Positions 33,542 to 41,603 of a stretch of DNA of 64,000 bases are shown one piece after another. The notes beneath the pieces were generated by a model. The model was not told the origin of the DNA, ran no database searches, and saw only the letters and a program-made list of their open reading frames with translations. A program made the translations under genes and the position numbers. The stretch spans positions 2,105,097-2,169,096 of the forward strand of contig NZ_LS999839.1 of assembly GCF_900564155.1 (NCBI RefSeq). Reading direction: 5' to 3'. This DNA comes from Pedobacter schmidteae. GTDB lineage: Bacteria; Bacteroidota; Bacteroidia; Sphingobacteriales; Sphingobacteriaceae. How positions within the stretch are numbered: position 1 is the stretch's first letter; the number at the start of each line of letters is the position of its first letter.

Positions 33542-35365
33542 ATGCTAAAAAAAAATAAAGTGCAAACGCATAAGAACATTAGTACAAATAACCGGAGAGA
33601 TAGTTTGCAGCCCTTGCTGCAGCAAAATGTGGACAGGAAGTCAGCTATAGATCTTTATGATCCCGCTCCTTTTTATTCTTTAGGGAGTGAAAAAATCTTT
33701 ACTGGATTTAATGGTCTTATTGACTGGATCATTCAACAAAAAACAATACTTATAGATGGATATGGAGGTATTTTTTTTGAAGATGTACAGCAACAGATTC
33801 AAAATGAACTTGAGGCGCGTCAACTCACCATAAAATGGCATTTCATGGAAGATTACTTTAAGCCGGAGGTTGAAATTGAGAAACTGGTACGCCCTTTTTT
33901 AGGAGGGGTAAATGATGTGTGGGGCACGCGAACTGACCTGGAACTTAAAGACTTCTTTAATTCTGCAGAAATTTCCACTATTGAAATCGATGACACTAAA
34001 GATCTTAATATTGTTATTGGTACAGGGGCTGGCTTAATTAGTTGGGATGCACCTGTTATCTATTTTGAAATACCAAAGAATGAGATCCAGTACCGGATGA
34101 GAGCAGGATCATTACATAACCTGGGCATCCACAACCAAGATTCGCTTATTAATATGTATAAGCGGTTATATTTTGTTGATTGGGTGGTGCTTAACCAGCA
34201 TAGACAGAGTATTCTCAACAAGATCGTAATTGTTGCAGATGGTCAATGGCTAAATAATATAAGCTGGATTTTTAAAAAAGATTTGATGGAAGGATTAAGT
34301 AATCTTAGTCATTCTGTTTTAAGAGCAAGGCCGTGGTTTGAAAGTGGTTCATGGGGAGGTCAGTGGATGAAAGAACATCTTAAGGGACTTAATAAAGAAG
34401 AAGTTAATTATGCATGGTCTTTTGAACTGATCACGCCGGAAAATGGTGTGGTTTTGGAAAGTGATGGTAAATTGCTAGAAATACCATTTGATTTTTTAAT
34501 GCTTCTGGAATATAAAGCTATTCTTGGTAAACATGCAGGATTATTTGGTTCATATTTCCCGATCAGATTCGATTTTCTCGATACTTTTAACGGTGGTAAT
34601 CTTTCTATTCAGTGCCATCCTTCAAGATCATACATAAAAAAAGAATTTGGCGAAATCATTACTCAGGATGAAACCTATTACATTTTGGATTGTGAACCAG
34701 GTGCAAAGGTATATTTGGGCTTTCAGGATGATATAGATCCGGTAGCGTTTCGTGAGGAACTGGAAAACAGTCAGTCGAAAAATCAGAAGATTGTCATAGA
34801 AAAATATGTCCAAAGTTTTCCCTCGCGTAAACATGAATTGTTTTTAATCCCTAATGGTACAGTTCATAGTTCTGGAATCAATAATATGGTGCTTGAAATC
34901 AGTGCCACACCCTATATTTTTACTTTTAAAATGTACGATTGGTTATCATTAGATCTTAAAGGGGAACCTCGCCCAATAAATATAGAGCATGCTTTTAATA
35001 ACCTTAGATTTGAACGAAAGGGAAGTAGGGTGACTGAGGAATTGATTTCCCAACAAACTTTAATTGAGGAAGGAAGCGATTGGAGAACGGTTCATTTGCC
35101 AACTCATAAAGAACATTTTTATGACATAGAACGAATTGAATTTGATTCTGATATCATTATTAATACTGAAGACAGGTGTCATGTACTGATGCTTGTTGAA
35201 GGTTCAGTTATTTCTGTAGCTGTTAATGATAAAGAATCTTACTCATTCAATTATGCTGAAACCTTTATTGTTCCTGCGGCAACAAAACAATACAAACTAA
35301 CTAACCATGGGAAAAATAGAGCGAAAGTGATCAAGGCTTTCCTAAAACATGATATTCAATTATAG
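33542..35365 (+). CDS. Class I mannose-6-phosphate isomerase-like protein with kinase-like N-terminal domain
   Basis: 607 residues, about twice the length of a minimal class I isomerase. The C-terminal half (about 290-605) is the cupin-type isomerase. The metal ligands of the family are present: Gln357 and His359 in IQCHPS, Glu377 in QDETYYIL, and His442 in PNGTVHSSG. It would interconvert mannose 6-phosphate and fructose 6-phosphate in the cytoplasm. The N-terminal half (about 55-280) resembles a uridine-kinase-like nucleotide-binding fold, with ILIDGYGGIFFED (69-81) where a P-loop would be, but lacking the GKS/T, and with VIGTGAGLISWDAPVIYFEI. It is therefore probably non-catalytic. It heads an operon with a sugar porter and phosphodiesterase near alpha-mannosidases. 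Confidence 0.75.
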   Translation: MLKKNKVQTHKNISTNNRRDSLQPLLQQNVDRKSAIDLYDPAPFYSLGSEKIFTGFNGLIDWIIQQKTILIDGYGGIFFEDVQQQIQNELEARQLTIKWHFMEDYFKPEVEIEKLVRPFLGGVNDVWGTRTDLELKDFFNSAEISTIEIDDTKDLNIVIGTGAGLISWDAPVIYFEIPKNEIQYRMRAGSLHNLGIHNQDSLINMYKRLYFVDWVVLNQHRQSILNKIVIVADGQWLNNISWIFKKDLMEGLSNLSHSVLRARPWFESGSWGGQWMKEHLKGLNKEEVNYAWSFELITPENGVVLESDGKLLEIPFDFLMLLEYKAILGKHAGLFGSYFPIRFDFLDTFNGGNLSIQCHPSRSYIKKEFGEIITQDETYYILDCEPGAKVYLGFQDDIDPVAFREELENSQSKNQKIVIEKYVQSFPSRKHELFLIPNGTVHSSGINNMVLEISATPYIFTFKMYDWLSLDLKGEPRPINIEHAFNNLRFERKGSRVTEELISQQTLIEEGSDWRTVHLPTHKEHFYDIERIEFDSDIIINTEDRCHVLMLVEGSVISVAVNDKESYSFNYAETFIVPAATKQYKLTNHGKNRAKVIKAFLKHDIQL

Positions 35366-35401
35366 TTACAAACGACCTAACCAAACAAATAATACCAATG
35401 T

Positions 35402-36793
35402 ATGAATAACAAATATAAAATTTACCTGGCCCTAATTACTCTGGTTGCTTCTTTAGGAGGCTTTTTGTTCGGATTTGATATGGCTGTTGTTAGCGGTATC
35501 ATTGAGCCGGTAAAGCAACAGTTTGCCTTATCTTCCTCTGAGGAAGGTTTATTTGTATCCTGCGCTTTATTAGGCTGTATTGCAGGTGTTGCATTTTCTG
35601 GTTATCTCAGTGATAAAATTGGCAGGAAAAAAGTGTTGTTGATATCAGCAATGTTATTTTTAATCAGTGCTGTTGGTTTTGCCTTCACAGAGGCTTATCC
35701 TATTTTGATTGTATTCCGAATTCTTGCGGGGATGGGAGTAGGAGCGGCTTCCAACGTTTCGCCACTTTATATTTCTGAAGTAGCTCCTGCAAAAAAGAGA
35801 GGACGCCTTGTAACGTATTATCAGTTGGCAATTACCCTTGGTGTATTAGCCGCGTATGTGAGTAATTTCTTTATACAGCGTTATGCTGTTGCACATATAG
35901 GTGATAGTATTGGATTGTTCAATTGGTTGTTTGTCCATCAGATTTGGCGAGGTATGTTTTTAGTCAGTGCAATTCCAGCGATAGCTTTTTGTTTATTGCT
36001 AATCATGGTACCTGAAAGCCCCCGCTGGTTGGTACAGTATGGTAAAAACGATGAGGCATTAAATATACTAACAAAAATTAACGGGGCTGAAGCAGCTCGT
36101 ACAGAGTTAAATGCTATCGAAAAAATGGCGAATCAAAAAAAAGGAGGACTCAGCGAATTGATGCATTTGCCGCTAAGTAAATTGTTGACATTAGCAATGG
36201 TACTAACAGCTTTGTCGCAGTTCAGTGGAATTAATGGGGTAATTTTTTACGGACCTACGATTATGAAATCAGTAGGTATTGGCACAGGTGATGCACTATT
36301 GTATCAGGTAATATTAGGGATAGCCAACATACTCTTTACTTTTATTGCCATTTCAAAAGTTGATACTTGGGGCCGCAGACCTTTGTATCTTACTGGTTCA
36401 CTGTGCGCAGCAATGGCATTGGCTTTAACAGGCTTTTGCTTTTTAATGAATATAACCGGATGGTTTATGTTGCTTAGTGTTATTTTATTCCTTTTGTTCT
36501 TTGCATTTTCGCTCGGTCCATTAAAATTTGTGATTTCAACAGAAATATTCCCTACACATATCCGGGGGACAGCATTATCCATTTGTATTATGACAATGTG
36601 GGTTTCGGACTGGATTGTAAATATGTTATTTCCTATCATGAGAGATGGCTTAGGGGTAGCGGCCACCTTCTTTATATTCTCTTTCTTTTGTATTGTCTCA
36701 TTTGCTTATGCAAAAAAGAACTTGTTTGAAACAAAAGGTAAAAGCCTTGAAGAGATTGAAGGATTTTTGAATTCACAAACAGAATCAAAGTAA
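35402..36793 (+). CDS. MFS sugar porter
   Basis: 463 residues with about 12 membrane helices. Sugar-porter family signatures are all visible: GGFLFGFDMAVVSG in helix 1, SDKIGRKKVLL between helices 2 and 3, RILAGMGVGAASNVSPLYIS, VPESPRWL at the central loop, TWGRRPLYL, and the C-terminal ETKGKSLEEIE. It should bring a monosaccharide (mannose is the best guess from context) across the inner membrane by proton symport. It starts 36 bp after the isomerase-like gene and is 76 bp before the phosphodiesterase gene. A second porter of the same family is at 53134-54582. Confidence 0.9.
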   Translation: MNNKYKIYLALITLVASLGGFLFGFDMAVVSGIIEPVKQQFALSSSEEGLFVSCALLGCIAGVAFSGYLSDKIGRKKVLLISAMLFLISAVGFAFTEAYPILIVFRILAGMGVGAASNVSPLYISEVAPAKKRGRLVTYYQLAITLGVLAAYVSNFFIQRYAVAHIGDSIGLFNWLFVHQIWRGMFLVSAIPAIAFCLLLIMVPESPRWLVQYGKNDEALNILTKINGAEAARTELNAIEKMANQKKGGLSELMHLPLSKLLTLAMVLTALSQFSGINGVIFYGPTIMKSVGIGTGDALLYQVILGIANILFTFIAISKVDTWGRRPLYLTGSLCAAMALALTGFCFLMNITGWFMLLSVILFLLFFAFSLGPLKFVISTEIFPTHIRGTALSICIMTMWVSDWIVNMLFPIMRDGLGVAATFFIFSFFCIVSFAYAKKNLFETKGKSLEEIEGFLNSQTESK

Positions 36794-36869
36794 TTATTCA
36801 ATTTAGATAGGGGATCAATTGGTTGTTACGGGAGTTTAGATTTTAATAAAAATAAAAAAAAACACCACA

Positions 36870-37787
36870 ATGAAGCATACACTATTTTATTTAACGTTAG
36901 TATTATTTTTTTTGGATTGTGAGGCTCAAAAGCAACCAAAGACTTTTAAAGTAATGTCTTGGAATATATTGCATGGAGCAAATGATGTTAAGGATGGCAA
37001 AGCCCATGCAATACAGATTATAAGGGAAATTAACCCGGATGTAATATTAATGGTGGAAACTTACGGTTCTGGTAAAATAATAGCCGATTCCTTAGGTTAC
37101 AACTTTCATTTAATTGCTCCAGAAGGTACTTCTTTTGATGATAAGAATGTTAATTTGTCAATTATATCCAGGTATCCTTTCGGGGAACGAATTGATACTG
37201 ATTTTCCTTTTTATCTCGGTGGAAGAGAAATTATAGTTCAAAACCGGAAGATAAGATTTTTCTCGAATTGGTTTCATTATTTACCATGGGAAAATGAGCC
37301 GGAAAAAATGGGTAAAACGGCAGAAGAACTTCTTGTTTGGGAAAAAACAGGAAGTAAATATGAAATGATACAAAAGGTGTTGCCCTATATAAAAAAATAT
37401 GCTGCAGAAACGGATTCAATACCGATGGTTCTTGGTGGAGATTTGAATACTCCTTCTCATTTGGATTGGGATATAAAGACAAAAAAAATACATAATAATT
37501 TGGTGGTTCCCTGGTATTCAACAAAAGTATTAGAGGATATTGGACTGGTAGATACTTATAGAACCTTGAATCCCAATTCTATCACACACCCAGGTATCAC
37601 ATGGCATACTAAAGGAGAAAGAGATAGCCATCGGATAGATTATATATTTTACAAAAGTCCAAAGTTAAAAGCTATAAAATCCGAGTCTTATAAGGTGTTT
37701 TGGAATGAGACAATAAATCTGAATGGTAAAGAAATTTTATATCCTTCTGACCATGGTTTTGTCGTGACAACATTTGAAATAAAGTAA
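36870..37787 (+). CDS. Secreted endonuclease/exonuclease/phosphatase-family phosphodiesterase
   Basis: 305 residues: hydrophobic signal (MKHTLFYLTLVLFFLDCEAQ) and an EEP fold directly after it. Motifs are VMSWNILHGAND, MVETYGSGK, GGDLNTPSHLDWD, HRIDYIFYKS and YPSDHGFVV (catalytic His295). It is a clear paralogue of the C-terminal part of the product of 31103-32569 (shared YGSG, SHLDW and PGITW/RGITW segments) but has no LamG domain. It lies between a sugar porter gene and a mannosidase gene, consistent with removal of a phosphodiester from a mannoside or a related head group. Phosphodiesterase specificity is inference. Confidence 0.82.
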   Translation: MKHTLFYLTLVLFFLDCEAQKQPKTFKVMSWNILHGANDVKDGKAHAIQIIREINPDVILMVETYGSGKIIADSLGYNFHLIAPEGTSFDDKNVNLSIISRYPFGERIDTDFPFYLGGREIIVQNRKIRFFSNWFHYLPWENEPEKMGKTAEELLVWEKTGSKYEMIQKVLPYIKKYAAETDSIPMVLGGDLNTPSHLDWDIKTKKIHNNLVVPWYSTKVLEDIGLVDTYRTLNPNSITHPGITWHTKGERDSHRIDYIFYKSPKLKAIKSESYKVFWNETINLNGKEILYPSDHGFVVTTFEIK

Positions 37788-38010
37788 ATGTTACTAACAA
37801 AGGTTACTCATGGTGACGCGGATAAAAGACAATAACGGTTTTTAGGAGGGGGGGCGGTGTTAATACACCAAGGGGGATCTGGCACTTTTAGACAAGGAGC
37901 TGGTGTTTCGTACACTGTAATTGTGATGTGTGAGCATCTAAAGAAATAGTTCGTGGAATCATTTAATTAGAGCTATAGAAAATAAGTATGACTAATTTAG
38001 AAATATAGAA

Positions 38011-41000
38011 ATGAAAACATTAAATATCACGCTCTCAATCAGTTTAGTTTTCGTGCTCATTGGCTTTAAAGGTTTAGCACAAAACAATACATTCAACATA
38101 ATTAAGGATATTTCTGCAAATGAAATTAGCTTGTCGGCATCAAGTAGTTTCGGTTCGAAGCAAAGTGTTAGCCATTTGACAGATGGTTCCGGTATTCACA
38201 ACAATTTACATGACAATAACGTTAATGCACTCACCATGTGGCATACCGCTGCAAATCCATTAGGTAGTATCCCCGCAAAAGGATTGCCTTCATTTAAGGC
38301 CTGGCTGAGATTTGATTTTTCAATGCCAAAATCGTTTAACAGGCTATTGATATGGAATCATAACCAGGAGAATCTGACTAACCGTGGTTTTCGTTTAATA
38401 AAGGTGTATGGAACAATTGATGGGACCAGTTGGTTTCAGTTAAGCACACTTGAATTGCCAAATGCTAAAGACATGAATGGAAAGGCGACTGAAGTCGTCA
38501 TTAAGGAGAAAAAATCTTTAAAAGCAGTAATTATTGCTGCTGAATCCAATTGGGGCGGTAATGTTTATGGATTAAGTGAAGTGAAGTTTTTATCTGAGCT
38601 TAAAGTTGATAAATCAAATTTTCCTTTTCCTAGTGACTTAGAATGTGCCTCGACAAGCGTATACCGTTATTGTAAAGACGGAAAGCCGGGGAGAGAAATA
38701 ATACTCAATTTTAAAGGTAGTAATTTATTTCAGGCTTCCAAGATAGAAGTTTCGGCAGAAGGTAGAACAGAAATCACATCTGTTCAATTCCATAAAGAGG
38801 GTTTGGCATCAACAAAGGTTACGCTGCCATCTGAAGTTGGTGTAGAGAAAGAAGTTTCTATATTGGTGACCGTAAAATCAGGAAATAAAACGCTAAAAAA
38901 ATCATTTGTTTTAGCTGCGCAAAGACAATGGACGGTTTACATATATCCACATTCCCATGTAGATATTGGATATACAAACACTCAGGCCAATGTTGAAATT
39001 ATCCATAAACGGAACCTTGTTAACGGAATGAAGCTGGCCAAGGAAACAGCAAACTATCCCCAGGGTTCTCGTTATGTTTGGAATCCAGAGGTGATCTGGC
39101 CGGTGGAACGCTATTTAAAAAATGCAACGCCAACCGAAAGGGAAGAATTATTGGATGCGATTCGAAAAGGCTACATTCATCTTGATGCCGGTTATATTAA
39201 TGACAATACAAGTATTACTGCAGATGAAGAATTTCCAAGGTTTTTTAGTGATGCAAAGAGACTGGAAAAAGCAACAGGCGTTCCGGTAAGCACAATTGTT
39301 CAGGTGGATATTCCTGGCATGACCTGGGGAATTGTGCCTATGGCAGCCCAGTTTGGGATAAAATATGTTTTTGCTCCTTTTAATGGGTCAGATCGTATAG
39401 GATTGGCCGATAAATTCAATTTTAAACCATTCTGGTGGATTGGACAGGATGGCGTTTCAAAGGTATTGTTTCTTCAACCAGGGGATTATACGCCAGGTGC
39501 AAGAGCGAAGGGATTTAAATACTGGCCTTTAATGGCTGGCCAAAAGGATCCTGATAAATTATTGCAAATTGTTAAAACAGCTCATCCCCGTGAAAACTTT
39601 ATTGATGGTTATTTATGGGGGAAACTCAATGAGCTGGAAACCAATAAAGAGTATCCATATGATTTGTTTCCAATGACCTGGGCCATGGCAGACAATACAC
39701 CTATAGATGCCGACTTACCTGAGGCTGTGAAGAGCTGGAATGAAGAATATGCGTTTCCTCACCTGGTCATTTCAAGTTCAACGGGAATCATGTCAGCTTT
39801 TGAAAAAAAATATGGGGATGTAATTCCTTCATACAAAGGAGATTTTACGGAGTACTGGACAGATGGCCTTGGTACAGCAGCCAAAGAGACATCCATGAAC
39901 CGTAACTCCAAAGAGCGGTTAATTCAATCGGATATTCTTTGGTCAATGCTCCGTCCAAAAGAAAAGGCACCCCGAATTGAACTTGATGAAGCTTGGCGTA
40001 ATGTCCTGATGGGATCGGAACACACTTGGTGTTACATGAACCCTAATCAGGCTGATATGCAGGATGTCATATGGAAAGTAAAGCAAAATTTCTTTAAAAC
40101 AGCTGAACAGAGTAGTCTGCAAATACTTTCAAATACTTTGAAACCAATTGCAGCCGAAACATCCAACATTGTGGGTGTATTTAATACCTTGTCCTGGTCA
40201 CGTGGTGGGTTGGTAACACTTACCAGTGAGCAAAGTAAGGGCTTTAATTCTGTCAGAGATGAGCATAAAAAGACCATTACTTCCCAACGATTAAGTACTG
40301 GAGAATTGGTGTTTTTAGCATCGGAGATTCCCGCTTTTGGAACAAAAAACTATTTTTTGAGTACTAAAGCAGAAGAGAAATCGGATGTTAAAATGGCAAA
40401 AGGGAATATCCTGGATAACGGGATATTCAAAGTAATAATAGATCCTGTTTCCGGAGATGTTATCAATATAACAGACAATACGGGTGTTGAATTTGTAAAT
40501 AAGAATGATGCTTCTAATATCAATAGTTTCAGGTACCTTCTGGGAAGTGGAGAGCCTGCATCCGGAGGACCACAATATGCTGCAAATACAAATGAGGTTA
40601 AGAATAGTGATGCTCAGAAATTGGTAAAAGCCACTGGTCCAACAGAAGTGAAAACTGTTATTAAGGAGAATGGGCCTCTTGTAGCATCAATACTGGTCAC
40701 TTCAAAAGCTGACGGTTGTAACAGTTTAACTCGTGAAGTTCGCGTTGTAGCCGGTAAACCCGAAATTGAAATAGATAATTTGGTAGACAAGATAGCAACA
40801 ACTAAAAAAGAAGGAATACATTTTGGATTTGCCTTTGACGTTCCGAATGGACGTACACGAATGGATATTCCCTGGGGTGTTGTGGAAGTTGAAAAAGATC
40901 AACTTCCTGCTGCAAATCGCAATTGGATGAGTTTTCAGCGTTGGCTGGATATTTCCAATGAGGATAAGGGAATCTCCTGGTGCGCGCTTGATGCACCTAC

Positions 41001-41520
41001 CTTCGAAAGTGGTAATATGACTGCTAATATTATTGGAGGAGCTTTTCATTCTCCTGAATGGATTAAACACTTGCCGCCAAGCTCCACCATTTATTCCTGG
41101 GCGCTTAATAATCATTGGCATACAAATTTCCCTCTATACCAGGAAGGTAAACTGAATTTCCGTTACAGGATATTACCCCATAAATATGCTTATGATGCGG
41201 TAAAGGTGAATCGTTTTGGTCTCGAACAATCACAACCGCTGATTGCTACGCCGGTTAAAGAAAAAGTAAATAGTACACCCGTGGTAAAAATAGACAATGA
41301 GCATGTTTTTATTTCGATCATTAAAACATCCGCGGATGGCAAATCAATGATTATTCGATTGCGATCTTTATCCGAAAAGACAGAGACAGTGACGCTTTCG
41401 TTTCCTTCTTTCAATCCAAAATCGATTCGAACCTGCATTGCAGATGAAGCTCCAGGGAATGACGTAGGAAGTACAATCAATTTGTTGCCACATGGAATTA
41501 CAACACTTATAATAGAATAG
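38011..41520 (+). CDS. GH38-type alpha-mannosidase with N-terminal discoidin domain (copy 1)
   Basis: 1169 residues. A signal peptide (about 1-23) is followed by an F5/8 type C (discoidin) carbohydrate-binding-like domain (about 30-190, with LRFDFSMPKSFNRLLIWNHN and VYGTIDGTSWFQL), a short Ig-like linker, and the GH38 catalytic region from about 308. YPHSHVDIGYT supplies His314, His316 and Asp318, which bind zinc in the family, and VQVDIPGMTWG supplies the probable nucleophile Asp433. C-terminal beta domains complete the protein. GH38 enzymes retain configuration and cut alpha-mannosides. The central 2.45 kb is almost identical to the gene at 58945, and an in-frame comparison shows that only this copy has the whole discoidin domain. 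It opens a run with two GH92 genes. Confidence 0.85.
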   Translation: MKTLNITLSISLVFVLIGFKGLAQNNTFNIIKDISANEISLSASSSFGSKQSVSHLTDGSGIHNNLHDNNVNALTMWHTAANPLGSIPAKGLPSFKAWLRFDFSMPKSFNRLLIWNHNQENLTNRGFRLIKVYGTIDGTSWFQLSTLELPNAKDMNGKATEVVIKEKKSLKAVIIAAESNWGGNVYGLSEVKFLSELKVDKSNFPFPSDLECASTSVYRYCKDGKPGREIILNFKGSNLFQASKIEVSAEGRTEITSVQFHKEGLASTKVTLPSEVGVEKEVSILVTVKSGNKTLKKSFVLAAQRQWTVYIYPHSHVDIGYTNTQANVEIIHKRNLVNGMKLAKETANYPQGSRYVWNPEVIWPVERYLKNATPTEREELLDAIRKGYIHLDAGYINDNTSITADEEFPRFFSDAKRLEKATGVPVSTIVQVDIPGMTWGIVPMAAQFGIKYVFAPFNGSDRIGLADKFNFKPFWWIGQDGVSKVLFLQPGDYTPGARAKGFKYWPLMAGQKDPDKLLQIVKTAHPRENFIDGYLWGKLNELETNKEYPYDLFPMTWAMADNTPIDADLPEAVKSWNEEYAFPHLVISSSTGIMSAFEKKYGDVIPSYKGDFTEYWTDGLGTAAKETSMNRNSKERLIQSDILWSMLRPKEKAPRIELDEAWRNVLMGSEHTWCYMNPNQADMQDVIWKVKQNFFKTAEQSSLQILSNTLKPIAAETSNIVGVFNTLSWSRGGLVTLTSEQSKGFNSVRDEHKKTITSQRLSTGELVFLASEIPAFGTKNYFLSTKAEEKSDVKMAKGNILDNGIFKVIIDPVSGDVINITDNTGVEFVNKNDASNINSFRYLLGSGEPASGGPQYAANTNEVKNSDAQKLVKATGPTEVKTVIKENGPLVASILVTSKADGCNSLTREVRVVAGKPEIEIDNLVDKIATTKKEGIHFGFAFDVPNGRTRMDIPWGVVEVEKDQLPAANRNWMSFQRWLDISNEDKGISWCALDAPTFESGNMTANIIGGAFHSPEWIKHLPPSSTIYSWALNNHWHTNFPLYQEGKLNFRYRILPHKYAYDAVKVNRFGLEQSQPLIATPVKEKVNSTPVVKIDNEHVFISIIKTSADGKSMIIRLRSLSEKTETVTLSFPSFNPKSIRTCIADEAPGNDVGSTINLLPHGITTLIIE
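38701..41153 (+). repeat. Near-identical 2.45-kb block, copy 1 (with 59257-61709)
   Basis: The two GH38 genes are the same at constant offset (20,556 bp) over this block. Reading both by eye I found one difference (39160 A versus 59716 G, Ile to Val). On both sides similarity drops sharply, including within the same genes. Confidence 0.9.
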
Positions 41521-41546
41521 AAGTTAGTTTTGTGTATAAAGAGATA

Positions 41547-41567
41547 ATAAGTCTTCGAAGGACTTAT
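41547..41567 (+). promoter_or_regulatory. Intercistronic hairpin between GH38 and GH92 genes
   Basis: ATAAGTC and GACTTAT form a 7-bp stem around TTCGAAG, 26 bp after the GH38 stop. No T run follows. It may modulate downstream expression. Confidence 0.3.
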
Positions 41568-41603
41568 GATAAATAATTATTAGCAATCAAAACCACGTGA
41601 ATA

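Noticed and set aside
37788..38010. G-rich run and short GGTGT/ACACC hairpin as a possible regulatory element or riboswitch
   Set aside because: The stem is only 5 bp and no known aptamer pattern is seen; too weak to annotate.
40047..41121. Antisense open frames inside GH38 copy 1 that recur identically at 60603-61677
   Set aside because: They recur only because the underlying block is duplicated; no coding evidence of their own.
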